The translations under genes were made by a program, and so were the position numbers. Shown in pieces: positions 37,659 to 46,373 of a stretch of DNA of 64,000 nucleotides (position 1 is the first letter of the stretch; every line of letters starts with the position of its first letter). This DNA is from Rhizobium tropici CIAT 899 (lineage in GTDB: Bacteria; Pseudomonadota; Alphaproteobacteria; Rhizobiales; Rhizobiaceae): contig NC_020059.1 of NCBI RefSeq assembly GCF_000330885.1, positions 2,035,001 through 2,099,000 of the forward strand, in the 5' to 3' direction. The notes below the pieces were generated by a model that saw nothing but the letters and a program-made list of their open reading frames with translations, was not told the origin of the DNA and searched no databases.

Positions 37659-38851
37659 TCGCCGGCTGAGCGTGCCGAAGGAACGACTCGGTTCAACGAG
37701 GCGAATTCCCAGATCGCAACGACGACGAGCACGGCCGTCGCCAGAATGCCGAGCTGATAGACCACGACCATTGGCAGGGTGAGGAGCAGTAACGCCAGCC
37801 CGACGAGCCCCGCCATATGCGATAGCGGCGGCCGGCCGCTGGTTACCCCTTTGAACCAGAGATTTCCAAGCAGGAAGACCGCCGGTCCGCCCAGAATGGC
37901 GGCCGCGGCATGCATATCCGCAGCATCATGCGGATGAGCAAAGAGAAATTCATCTCCGACGACGCTCAGGATGATACTGGCCAAGATCGGGATATGCGCA
38001 TAGGTGAACGCCTGCCGCGCGAGGCTGCCGGGTGTGTCGTCATGCTCGATACGATGGGCCGCCCTTTCATGACCAAACTGAAAGTAAATCCACCACAGAG
38101 CAACCGTGCCGATGAAGGCGGTGATGAACACCGCTACGATCAAGGGCGTCACCGGCTGTTCGGCAAAGGTCTTGCCGGCCTGCAGGACCGCTTCGCCGAG
38201 GCAGATGATGATGAAGAGTGCGCAGCGTTCGGCCAGATGCGCGCCTGACACATTCCAGTCAGCCGTCGTCGACTTGCCGAGCCCGGGTACCCGGAAGCCA
38301 AGCGCTGGAGCTGCATATTCGATGATGAGCGCGATCAGCCAGAATATGATGCGCATTTCGCTTTCCATCAGGGCGCCTGATATCCAGAAGATGCCGGACA
38401 GGATCAGCCAGCTGGTGATGCGCAGGAAATTTCGATGATTGGCAGCGCTGGCATTCTTGAGGGCGTAGACGGTGAACAGCGAACGGCCCACCTGCATGAA
38501 GACGTAGGCGCCGGCAAAGAAAATCGCCTTCTCGCCGAAGGCCTCGGGGATAGCAGCCGAAAGGATAAGTCCCGCAAACATCAGCGTAAACAGCATGATG
38601 CGCACAGGCATGCGGTCCGGATCGAGCCAGTTCGTCACCCAGGCGGTGAAAACCCAGACCCACCATACCGCGAAGATCAGCATGATGGCTTCGAGCGCCC
38701 CCAATGGGGTGAAATGCTCGGCCAGCGCATGCGCAAGCTGCGAGATCGAGAAAACGAAGACCAGGTCGAAAAACAGCTCGACGAAGGAAACCTTGCTCTC
38801 GTTCTTGCTGCCCTTGGCGCGAAGCCAGTTTTCCCTACCACCAAGGATCAT
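37652..38851 (-). CDS. Low temperature requirement protein A (LtrA) family membrane protein
   Basis: 399 residues with about ten to twelve hydrophobic helices. The N-terminal signature KVSFVELFFDLVFVFSISQL and the following WWVWVFTAWVTNWLDPDR are diagnostic for LtrA, first described in Listeria as needed for growth in the cold. FIIICLGEAVLQAGKTF is another conserved segment. The molecular activity is unknown. It begins 31 bases after the DUF971 gene on the same strand and may be cotranscribed. Confidence 0.9.
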   Translation of the reverse strand: MILGGRENWLRAKGSKNESKVSFVELFFDLVFVFSISQLAHALAEHFTPLGALEAIMLIFAVWWVWVFTAWVTNWLDPDRMPVRIMLFTLMFAGLILSAAIPEAFGEKAIFFAGAYVFMQVGRSLFTVYALKNASAANHRNFLRITSWLILSGIFWISGALMESEMRIIFWLIALIIEYAAPALGFRVPGLGKSTTADWNVSGAHLAERCALFIIICLGEAVLQAGKTFAEQPVTPLIVAVFITAFIGTVALWWIYFQFGHERAAHRIEHDDTPGSLARQAFTYAHIPILASIILSVVGDEFLFAHPHDAADMHAAAAILGGPAVFLLGNLWFKGVTSGRPPLSHMAGLVGLALLLLTLPMVVVYQLGILATAVLVVVAIWEFASLNRVVPSARSAGDH

Positions 38852-38882
38852 GCCTACGTCCCTTATCCGTCACTGGAATTTG

Positions 38883-39257
38883 CTAGTGCGGCTTTCCAAC
38901 CGGGTCGCGGCTCAGACCCTTTTCCTTCAGCTCAGCCTCATAGGCCGCGAAAAGCTCCTGGCCCTTTTCTCCGAGCTCGCGCAGATAGGACCATGTGAAA
39001 ATGCCGGTATCGTGCATGTCGTCGAAGCCGATGCGAACGGCATAGTTGCCGGTCGGCGTCATCGACATGATGCCGACGTTGCGCTTGCCCGGCATGGTAA
39101 CCTTCTGTCCCGGTCCATGTCCCTGGACCTCCGCGGAGGGAGACAGCACCCGCAGCATCTCCGCCGGCAAGTCGAAGCTCGCGCCGTTGTCGAACGTCAC
39201 CAACAGGTGACGGCGATCCTTCGAGACCCGCAATTCGGTCGGCCAAACGTCACTCAT
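38883..39257 (-). CDS. DUF971-domain protein
   Basis: 124 residues from the ATG at 39257 (GGGA six bases before); the frame extends upstream without need. It is a single DUF971 domain, the fold found at the N-terminus of gamma-butyrobetaine hydroxylase: WPTELRVSKDRRHLLVTFDN, FDLPAEMLRVLSPSAEVQGH and YAVRIGFDDMHDTGIFTWSY. Stand-alone members are widespread, often near iron-sulfur or molybdenum cofactor genes; here the divergent neighbour is moaA. Role unproven. Confidence 0.88.
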   Translation of the reverse strand: MSDVWPTELRVSKDRRHLLVTFDNGASFDLPAEMLRVLSPSAEVQGHGPGQKVTMPGKRNVGIMSMTPTGNYAVRIGFDDMHDTGIFTWSYLRELGEKGQELFAAYEAELKEKGLSRDPVGKPH

Positions 39258-39390
39258 CGATTTTCCCATGCCTTTCAGTGTGTTTTCGAGAATTATGCCG
39301 CCACAGCTCCACACGCAAGTATATTTGAAAGTCATTTTCCTTGACGCAACAATCGCCTATGCACACATTAGCAGTGTGATGGAGATTTGA

Positions 39391-40440
39391 GTGAATAGCA
39401 TTGTCGGTACGATAGGCGGCGCCTCGCCGCTGGCAGCGGATAAAAGCCCGATGATTGACCCTTTCGGGCGCGCGGTGACCTATTTGCGCGTTTCCGTCAC
39501 CGACCGTTGCGATTTCCGCTGTACCTACTGCATGGCCGAGCACATGACCTTCCTGCCGAAGAAGGATCTGCTGACGCTCGAAGAGCTCGACCGGCTCTGT
39601 TCCGCCTTCATCGCCAAGGGCGTGCGCAAGATCAGGCTCACCGGCGGCGAACCTCTGGTGCGCAAGAACATCATGTTTCTGGTCCGCAAGCTCGGTGAGA
39701 GCGTGAAAAATGGCGCGCTCGACGAATTGACCCTGACGACAAACGGCTCACAGCTCGCCCGGCATGCCGAAGAGCTTTACGATAGCGGCGTCCGGCGCAT
39801 CAACGTGTCGCTCGATACACTGGATCCCGATAAATTCCGTACGATCACCCGCTGGGGAGATTTCTCCAAGGTGATGGAAGGCATCGACGCGGCGCAGAAG
39901 GCCGGCTTGAAGATCAAGCTCAATGCCGTCGCGCTCAAAGGCTTCAACGATACCGAAATTCCCGACCTGCTACGGCTCGCGCATGGCCGCCGCATGGACC
40001 TGACCGTCATCGAGACCATGCCCATGGGCGAGATCGACGAGGATCGCACCGACCAGTATCTCCCGCTCTCCCAGTTGCGCGCCGATCTCGAGCGTGAGTT
40101 CACGCTGACGGACATTCCCTACCAGACGGGCGGCCCTGCCCGTTACGTCCAAGTCGCCGAAACCGGCGGGCGCCTCGGCTTCATCACGCCCATGACCCAT
40201 AATTTCTGCGAGAGCTGCAATCGCGTAAGGCTCACCTGCACGGGCACGCTCTATATGTGCCTCGGGCAAAACGACGCGGCCGACCTGCGCACGGCGTTGC
40301 GCGCAAGCGAGGATGACGCCCTGCTCCATGCAGCGATAGACGAAGCCATCACCCGCAAGCCGAAAGGTCATGATTTCATCATCGACCGCACGCACAACCG
40401 TCCGGCAGTCGGTCGCCACATGAGCGTCACCGGCGGCTAA
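39391..40440 (+). CDS. moaA: GTP 3',8-cyclase, molybdenum cofactor biosynthesis
   Basis: Radical-SAM enzyme that rearranges GTP in the first step of molybdopterin synthesis. 349 residues from a GTG start preceded by GGAG. The SAM cluster motif is [32 protein letters not shown] is the SAM-binding GGEP segment. The C-terminal GTP-binding cluster is [19 protein letters not shown], and the chain ends in the required Gly-Gly (SVTGG). All six cluster cysteines are present. mobA and mobB lie 5 kb downstream in the window. Confidence 0.97.
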   Translation: MNSIVGTIGGASPLAADKSPMIDPFGRAVTYLRVSVTDRCDFRCTYCMAEHMTFLPKKDLLTLEELDRLCSAFIAKGVRKIRLTGGEPLVRKNIMFLVRKLGESVKNGALDELTLTTNGSQLARHAEELYDSGVRRINVSLDTLDPDKFRTITRWGDFSKVMEGIDAAQKAGLKIKLNAVALKGFNDTEIPDLLRLAHGRRMDLTVIETMPMGEIDEDRTDQYLPLSQLRADLEREFTLTDIPYQTGGPARYVQVAETGGRLGFITPMTHNFCESCNRVRLTCTGTLYMCLGQNDAADLRTALRASEDDALLHAAIDEAITRKPKGHDFIIDRTHNRPAVGRHMSVTGG

Positions 40441-40461
40441 ATCCCACCGAGAACATCAAAT

Positions 40462-41214
40462 ATGCAGCTTGAGCTTATTCGCAATGCGACGCTGAAGGTC
40501 ACCTATGGCGGCCATATTCTGTTGATCGACCCTTATTTTGCACCGCGCCACAGTCTCCCGTCCTTCACCGGCCGCTCTCCCAATCCGATGACGGAACTGC
40601 CGCGTTCGATCGACGACATTCTCCAGGACGTCGAGCTGGTGATCGTATCGCATCTCCATACCGATCATTTCGATGCCGTGGCGAAGGAGCGCGTGCCGAA
40701 AACACTGCCGATCCTTTGCCAACCCGGTGACGAAGGACGTATCCGCGACGCGGGGTTCACAAACGTCACGCCGCTCACGCAATCGGTCGTTTGGCAAGGC
40801 GTGACAATCACGCCGCGGCAAGGCAGCCACGGCGTTGGGCCAGTGGTGGAAAAAATGGGGCCGGTCATCGGCCTCACGCTGGAAGCTGTCGGCGAACCCA
40901 CCGTCTATTGGGCTGGCGATACCGTGCTTTACCCTCCGGTCGCCGAAACGATCCGTGAATTCTCCCCCGATATCATCGTCACCCATTCCTGCGGCGCCCG
41001 TTGGGATGGCGATCTGATCGTCATGGACGACAAACAGACGCTCGAAGTCAGCCGCCTCGCCCCGCAAGCGACTATCGTCGCAACTCATATGGAAGCGCTC
41101 GATCACGCGACCGTCACGCGCCAGGATCTTCGCCAAACCGCAGAGGCAGGCGGTCTCGATTCCTCGCGGCTGCTCATTCCCGCCGATGGCGAGGCGCTCC
41201 ATCTCGGCCGGTAA
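40462..41214 (+). CDS. MBL-fold metal-dependent hydrolase
   Basis: 250 residues. Metallo-beta-lactamase fold of the UlaG-like type: LELIRNATLKVTYGGHILLI, IVSHLHTDHFDAV (the HxHxDH metal motif), QGSHGVGPV, YWAGDTVLYPPVAETIREFS (metal Asp) and VATHMEALDH (late His). Substrate unknown; members include phosphodiesterases and lactonases. It starts 22 bases after moaA on the same strand, so probably shares its transcript, without an obvious link to cofactor synthesis. Confidence 0.9.
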   Translation: MQLELIRNATLKVTYGGHILLIDPYFAPRHSLPSFTGRSPNPMTELPRSIDDILQDVELVIVSHLHTDHFDAVAKERVPKTLPILCQPGDEGRIRDAGFTNVTPLTQSVVWQGVTITPRQGSHGVGPVVEKMGPVIGLTLEAVGEPTVYWAGDTVLYPPVAETIREFSPDIIVTHSCGARWDGDLIVMDDKQTLEVSRLAPQATIVATHMEALDHATVTRQDLRQTAEAGGLDSSRLLIPADGEALHLGR

Positions 41215-41251
41215 TTTGCTCGCAATTCATCAGTGGCGATAGCAAGCTTCA

Positions 41252-41290
41252 ATCGAAAAGCGCCGGACCATTGGCCCGGCGCTTTTCGAT
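41252..41290. terminator. Bidirectional terminator between MBL and chemoreceptor genes
   Basis: A 15-base perfect inverted repeat, ATCGAAAAGCGCCGG (41252-41266) and CCGGCGCTTTTCGAT (41276-41290), with a 9-base loop. T-runs sit at both outer ends of the stem, between two convergent genes. Confidence 0.85.
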
Positions 41291-41318
41291 TCATGATGGT
41301 CTTTCTATCGATGCAGCC

Positions 41319-43868
41319 TTACGCAGCGCAGTAACGTGCATCCGCATTGCCATAGCTCGCATGTTCCGCCTCGCCATCGCCGGTGCGGAAGCGATCGATC
41401 TTTTCCGAAAGCATATCCACGCGCTGGCGCAGGCCGTGGATCTCCGCATTGTTCTCCTCGACCATCGCCGCGTTCCGCTGCGTGATCAGCTCGACTTCGG
41501 AAACCGCGCGGGTGACTTCCTCGATACCGGTCGATTGCTCTGTCGTCGCAGAGGAAATGTCGGCAACGAGCCTCTGGACGCCGGTGACATGGTTGATGAT
41601 CTCGGTAAGCGCCGCGCCGGTCTGCTCGACCAGATGAACGCCGTTCCGCACCTGAGTGGAGCTTGCGGAAATCAAGCCCTTGATCTCCTTCGCCGCATTG
41701 GCACAGCGTTGCGCAAGTTCACGCACCTCCTGAGCGACAACAGCAAAGCCGCGGCCGGCTTCACCGGCACGGGCTGCCTCGACACCGGCATTCAGAGCAA
41801 GGAGGTTGGTCTGGAAGGCGATCTCGTCGATGACCCCGATGATCGTCGCGATCTTCTCCGACGAACGGTTGATCTCGCTCATGGCGCCCACAGCTTTGGC
41901 GACGACTTCGCCCGATTGGGTCGCATAGGCCTGCGTCTCGTTGACGGAGGTCGCCGTTTGCCGTGCGCGATCGGCGGTCGAGCGCACGACGTCGCTGAGG
42001 CGATGCAGTGCCCGCGAGCTTTCCTCGAGGGCGGCAGCCTGCTGCTCGGTGCGCCGAGCGAGGTCGTCGGCCGACATGGCAAGATTGCCGGTGCCGCCCT
42101 TGATCTCCTCGGCCGTGTAGCGGACGTCCGTCAGGGTCTCACGCAGCGCCTCGACCGCGTGATTGTAGGTGAAGGCCATTTCCACGAAGTCAGCCGAAAG
42201 GTCCTCGCGCATGCCCTCTTCCAGATTGCCGTCGGCAAGCTTGGCGAGAACGTCGGCCAGCGCATTGAGTGCCTGCTTCTGCTCGGCTTCGATGCGGGCG
42301 CGCTCGGCGGCGCGACGGGCAGCCTCTTCCGCAGAGAGCGCACGGGCGCTTTCGGCTTCCCGCTCCAGCCGGACATTTTCAAGCGCGGCATCGCGGAAGA
42401 CGCTGACGGAGCGTACCATGTCGCCGATCTCATCGCCGCGATTGCGGCCGTCGATCGCGACTTCCAGGTCACCGCTTGCAAGGCGCGTCATCACGTCGGC
42501 AACGCGCTTCAGCGGACCGCGCAGAGTTTCCACGAGCATGAGACCGCCGATGATGGCAAGCAGCGTGCCGACGATCATGGCGATGACGGAGACATTGGCC
42601 GAGCGCTCGCTATCTTCCTTGCCGAGTTCCTGCGCCTGGGCAACGAAGCCGCGCAGAGAGGTCATCGCATCGGCCAGCAAGGTGTTGGACTGAACACGCG
42701 TCGTCTTCCAGTCGGCTGCCGTCTGCAGCAGATCGGCCGATCCGTTGGTCAAGCCCTCGATCAGCGGCTTCATGTGAGCCGCAAAATCACGCATGGTGGC
42801 GTTGGTCGGGCCGAGCTCCGAAATCCTTGCAGCTATGCTCTGCAGATCCTTGAGATCCGCAAGAACCGGTTCGCGTGAGGCTGCATCGCGAACGTTTTCC
42901 ATGCGCGAGGCATGCAACGTCAGGCGATCGACGAGACTAAGCGCCTGATCGACATGATCCAGAAGCTCCTTTTGGCCATCGATGATCTTGTCCAGGCTGA
43001 CGAAACGATCGGCGGCGGTATCGCTGTTCTTGGCCGACTGCAGGGTCATCTCGCCTTCGATCTTCACAAAGCTCTGCAGGATCGGCCCCATGGCCTCGAC
43101 CTTCTGGTCTGGCGTGCCTGAGCTCTTCAATACCGCATCGAGCTTGTCGGCCGCATCGGAGGCATTTGCGACGAGGCTGGCGCCGCGCTTGGAAACGAGT
43201 GCCTTGGAAACAGTCACCTGCTTCAGGATAGCGTCCGCATAGGTGCGCGTGTCCGAAATCTCCTCGGTGGAATCGGCCGCCATCTGCACCTGGATGCGCA
43301 GATTACTCATCTTCTCCGAGAGGCCCTTATAGGCCGCAGCATCGTAGAGCAGTTCCTTGGCGAAGGTTTCCTTGTCGCTGAAATCCTTGCGGATGATGTC
43401 GATCTGCTTACCGGCGGCCTTGGCGGTCGCCTCGATATTTTGTACCGCCTTCCGGATGGCTTCGACGTCGCTGTCCTGCTTCTGTCTGATAGACCAGAGC
43501 GTCGCTTCCTGCGTGCGCATCCTGGCGGCAAGCTCGGTGACCGGAATGATCTTGGCGCGCTGATCGTCACTGAGCAGCCCACTTAAGCGACGGACGCCCT
43601 GTTCCTGCGCGTCGATCTTAGCGGCCAATGTCTGGCGCGTGTCATCGGAAGGGGACCCCGTGAATTCCTGCAGCGCGGCCTGCAGGTTTTCGAAATCGCT
43701 GATATTTTCGATCGTGGCGCGCGTCACGGTCATATGGCCGTTCAGAATATTGGCCGTGTGATAGCCCACCAGGCCGACGCCGGCGATCAGAACCACCAGA
43801 GGCACCACGAAAATAAGGACTTTGGTGACAATCCTGCGGCCTTGCAAAAGACGATCAATGAAAAACAT
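41319..43868 (-). CDS. Methyl-accepting chemotaxis protein
   Basis: 849 residues from the ATG at 43868, with GAGG six bases before. Membrane helix 1 is near 15-38 (VLIFVVPLVVLIAGVGLVGY). A large periplasmic helical ligand domain spans about 40-425. Helix 2 follows (VSVIAMIVGTLLAIIGGLML), then a HAMP domain (LRGPLKRVADVMTRLASGDL) and a second HAMP-like stretch (KLADGNLEEGMREDLSADF). The signalling hairpin tip is AARAGEAGRGFAVVAQEVRE. There is no C-terminal pentapeptide for CheR tethering. The very large sensor region is unusual; the ligand is unknown. Confidence 0.94.
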   Translation of the reverse strand: MFFIDRLLQGRRIVTKVLIFVVPLVVLIAGVGLVGYHTANILNGHMTVTRATIENISDFENLQAALQEFTGSPSDDTRQTLAAKIDAQEQGVRRLSGLLSDDQRAKIIPVTELAARMRTQEATLWSIRQKQDSDVEAIRKAVQNIEATAKAAGKQIDIIRKDFSDKETFAKELLYDAAAYKGLSEKMSNLRIQVQMAADSTEEISDTRTYADAILKQVTVSKALVSKRGASLVANASDAADKLDAVLKSSGTPDQKVEAMGPILQSFVKIEGEMTLQSAKNSDTAADRFVSLDKIIDGQKELLDHVDQALSLVDRLTLHASRMENVRDAASREPVLADLKDLQSIAARISELGPTNATMRDFAAHMKPLIEGLTNGSADLLQTAADWKTTRVQSNTLLADAMTSLRGFVAQAQELGKEDSERSANVSVIAMIVGTLLAIIGGLMLVETLRGPLKRVADVMTRLASGDLEVAIDGRNRGDEIGDMVRSVSVFRDAALENVRLEREAESARALSAEEAARRAAERARIEAEQKQALNALADVLAKLADGNLEEGMREDLSADFVEMAFTYNHAVEALRETLTDVRYTAEEIKGGTGNLAMSADDLARRTEQQAAALEESSRALHRLSDVVRSTADRARQTATSVNETQAYATQSGEVVAKAVGAMSEINRSSEKIATIIGVIDEIAFQTNLLALNAGVEAARAGEAGRGFAVVAQEVRELAQRCANAAKEIKGLISASSTQVRNGVHLVEQTGAALTEIINHVTGVQRLVADISSATTEQSTGIEEVTRAVSEVELITQRNAAMVEENNAEIHGLRQRVDMLSEKIDRFRTGDGEAEHASYGNADARYCAA

Positions 43869-44223
43869 ACGGCGCCTCAACTGGATTATTAAAAATCTCC
43901 AGCGAAGGCGGGATCGTCATTCCTGCTGCGCTGCGGTAGGTGCTTCTGCCTCATGCAAAACCGCTGAGAGCCTCGGGAAATAAGATTGAATAAGCATTAA
44001 TCGCCTGCCTAAAAGCCTCTGCAACGGCAAAAAAACTGCAACCGCTGTATCATTCCGCGACCACAGCGCGAAAAATTACGCCGATAAACGACAAATATCC
44101 CGCAACGCACAATCGAATTTGACTGCCCGCTCAAACGAATTCAACTTCGGCCGAAACACAGCCGATTCCAATTTGCTGAAAACGGCGCTAATCCAGATGG
44201 GTAATCAGGGACTCATCTTTCTC
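43869..44223. other. Promoter region between chemoreceptor and DMT transporter genes
   Basis: 355 bases between divergent genes. No palindromes of note or RNA motif seen. The transporter frame stays open upstream to 44119 with a TTG, so the true start of that gene could lie up to 100 bases earlier than chosen. Confidence 0.4.
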
Positions 44224-45135
44224 ATGCGACTGACCAAGAATACGCAGGGCGCGCTCTTCATGGCGGCCTCCATGGCCGGCTTCTCCTGTAGCGATGCGTT
44301 GTCCAAGACGGTCATCGCAACGATGAATGCAGGCGAGATCATCTTCATCCGCGGCTTGTTCACGAGTTTTTTTGTGTATCTGCTTGCCCGTCGAATGGGC
44401 GCCCTGCGCAATTGGCGTGTCATCCTGCAGCCGATGATTGCGCTACGCATCGCCTGCGAAGCTCTGGCGGCGGCAACCTACATCACTGCTCTTGGAATGA
44501 TGCCCATCGCCAATGCCTCCGCCATCCAGCAGGCTGTTCCGCTTGCCGTGACGCTTGGCGCGATGATTTTCCTGAAGGAGCCAGTGGGATGGAGGCGATG
44601 GACGGCCATTGCCGTCGGCTTCGTCGGCGTGCTGATCATCATCAGGCCCGGCCGTGACGGGTTCACGACGTCAGCCCTCCTTGCTATCGCCTGCATGTTT
44701 GCGACCGCCGCCCGCGATCTGGCGACACGCTGCATAGACAAGGACGTGCCGTCGCTGATGGTCACGCTCTGCACCGCAATTTCCATATCCATATTCGGAG
44801 CATTGTGCATCATCCCCTTCGGCGGCTGGCAGCCGGCGAGCACGACGTCGCTCCTGCAGATCCTGCTGGCCTCCGTTCTGGTGCTGATCGGCTACCAGGG
44901 CGTCATATTGGCCATGCGCACGGGCGAAATCTCTTTCGTCGCGCCGTTCCGCTATCTCAGTCTCATCTGGTCAGCTCTGCTCGGATTGATCGCCTTTGGC
45001 GAAGTGCCGGACGGATGGTCTGTCTTCGGCGCAGCCGTTGTCATCGCCTCCGGCATCTATACTTTCTATCGCGAAAGCAGACGGCGGGCGGCCGAGCCTG
45101 TCGCGCAGGAATCAGAACCCCGCGTTCCCGCCTGA
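44224..45135 (+). CDS. DMT-superfamily (EamA) transporter
   Basis: 303 residues from the ATG at 44224 (MRLTKNTQGALFMAASMAGF), the usual EamA length; ATG 44197 and TTG 44119 are open alternatives and no start has a strong ribosome site. Ten membrane helices in two EamA repeats: FSCSDALSKTVIATMNAGEI with FIRGLFTSFFVYLLARR, and the second repeat ending GYQGVILAMRTGEISFVAPF, YLSLIWSALLGLIAFGEVPD. The family exports amino acids and other metabolites; substrate unknown. mobA starts 11 bases past its stop. Confidence 0.9.
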   Translation: MRLTKNTQGALFMAASMAGFSCSDALSKTVIATMNAGEIIFIRGLFTSFFVYLLARRMGALRNWRVILQPMIALRIACEALAAATYITALGMMPIANASAIQQAVPLAVTLGAMIFLKEPVGWRRWTAIAVGFVGVLIIIRPGRDGFTTSALLAIACMFATAARDLATRCIDKDVPSLMVTLCTAISISIFGALCIIPFGGWQPASTTSLLQILLASVLVLIGYQGVILAMRTGEISFVAPFRYLSLIWSALLGLIAFGEVPDGWSVFGAAVVIASGIYTFYRESRRRAAEPVAQESEPRVPA

Positions 45136-45145
45136 GGTCGCAATC

Positions 45146-45796
45146 ATGTCCGACTTCATCGCCAATCCCAAAGATATTCCCGTCGTTCTTCTCGCGGGAG
45201 GCCGTTCCAGCCGGATGGGCGCCAACAAGGCTTTTGCGATGCTCGCCGGCGAAAGCTTGATCGCTCGTATCGCGTCGAAGATCGGGCAACGGCAGCTCAA
45301 ACCGATCGCACTGAATGCGGATGCCGATTGGCCTGACGCCATGGGGATGCGGCTCATTCCGGATAGAATTCCCGGTAAATTAGGGCCGCTTGCAGGTGTG
45401 CTCGCTGCTTTGCAGGACGCGCAATTGCATCACCCCGAGGCCTCGCACATCGCCACCATCCCCATCGACACCCCGTTCTTTCCTTCCGATCTCGTCGCGC
45501 GCCTTGCCCACGTCATTCACGGCCCCGATGAGATTGCCATTGCCGCATCACTCGGTCAGGATCATCCTGTTTTCGGTCTCTGGCCCGTCTCCGCCACCGC
45601 CGATCTGGAACTATGGATCTCCTCCGACGACAAACGGCGCGTCAGGGATTTCCTCGCTCGACATAAGGTGCGGCGGGTGGAGCTTCCCGCGATCGAAACG
45701 GCAATCGGGCCTCTCGATCCCTTCTTTAACATCAATACGCCAGCCGATCTCGCCGAAGCGGAGACATGGCTGGCAGCTTTGGAAGACATGTCATGA
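45146..45796 (+). CDS. mobA: Molybdenum cofactor guanylyltransferase
   Basis: Attaches GMP to molybdopterin to form the guanine dinucleotide cofactor of DMSO-reductase-family enzymes. 216 residues from the ATG at 45146 after TGAGG. The nucleotide-binding start VVLLAGGRSSRMGANKAFAM is diagnostic (L-A-G-G-x-S-x-R-M-G-x-x-K). GPLAGVLAALQDA and IPIDTPFFPSDLVARLA (metal Asp) follow, and the end FFNINTPADLAEAE is typical. mobB overlaps it by ATGA. Confidence 0.95.
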   Translation: MSDFIANPKDIPVVLLAGGRSSRMGANKAFAMLAGESLIARIASKIGQRQLKPIALNADADWPDAMGMRLIPDRIPGKLGPLAGVLAALQDAQLHHPEASHIATIPIDTPFFPSDLVARLAHVIHGPDEIAIAASLGQDHPVFGLWPVSATADLELWISSDDKRRVRDFLARHKVRRVELPAIETAIGPLDPFFNINTPADLAEAETWLAALEDMS

Positions 45797-46365
45797 CGAA
45801 ATCTCGGCCCAAAATCTTCGGCATTGCCGGCTGGAAGAATTCCGGCAAGACGGGGCTCGCGGTGAGGCTGGTCGCGGAGTTCACCCAGCGCGGTTATCGC
45901 ATCTCGACCATCAAGCATGCGCATCATGATTTCGATATAGACAAGGTAGGCGCCGACAGCTTTCGACATCGCGAGGCGGGCGCGCATGAGGTCACCATCG
46001 TTTCAGGCACGCGCTATGCCATCATGCACGAATTGCGCGGCACCCCCGAACCGAGCTTCGAAGAAATACTGGCGCGTCTCGCTCCCTGCGACCTCGTCTT
46101 GATCGAGGGTTACAAGCGTGAACCCATCCCGAAAATCGAGGCGCGCCGGCTGGAGGCGGCTAAGCGCGAACCGCTAGCCCCACAGGACCCTCACATCGTT
46201 GCCATCGCCGCCGACCATGCGGTGGAAGACGCCGGTCCGCTCACTGTTTTCGACCTCAACGACACTCTCGCCATCGCCGATTTCATCGCCGCGAAAGTCG
46301 GCCTTGGCAAACCGACGAATAGAAAGGCCGCCGGTTTCCCAGCGGCCCCTGCTATCAAGCTGTAA
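45793..46365 (+). CDS. mobB: Molybdopterin-guanine dinucleotide biosynthesis adapter protein
   Basis: 190 residues; its ATG overlaps the mobA TGA. P-loop GTPase fold: IFGIAGWKNSGKTGLAVRLV (Walker A), YRISTIKHAHHDFDIDKVGA, and CDLVLIEGYKREPIPKIE (Walker B region), all diagnostic for MobB. It aids MobA in delivering the finished cofactor. The C-terminal 20 residues are basic and poorly conserved. Convergent with the OmpA-family gene. Confidence 0.95.
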   Translation: MTKSRPKIFGIAGWKNSGKTGLAVRLVAEFTQRGYRISTIKHAHHDFDIDKVGADSFRHREAGAHEVTIVSGTRYAIMHELRGTPEPSFEEILARLAPCDLVLIEGYKREPIPKIEARRLEAAKREPLAPQDPHIVAIAADHAVEDAGPLTVFDLNDTLAIADFIAAKVGLGKPTNRKAAGFPAAPAIKL

Positions 46366-46373
46366 GCCGTTTC

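Noticed and set aside
41001..42878. A 625-codon plus-strand frame over the end of the MBL gene and the chemoreceptor gene
   Set aside because: Antisense to the receptor signalling domain; no recognisable domain and no ribosome site.
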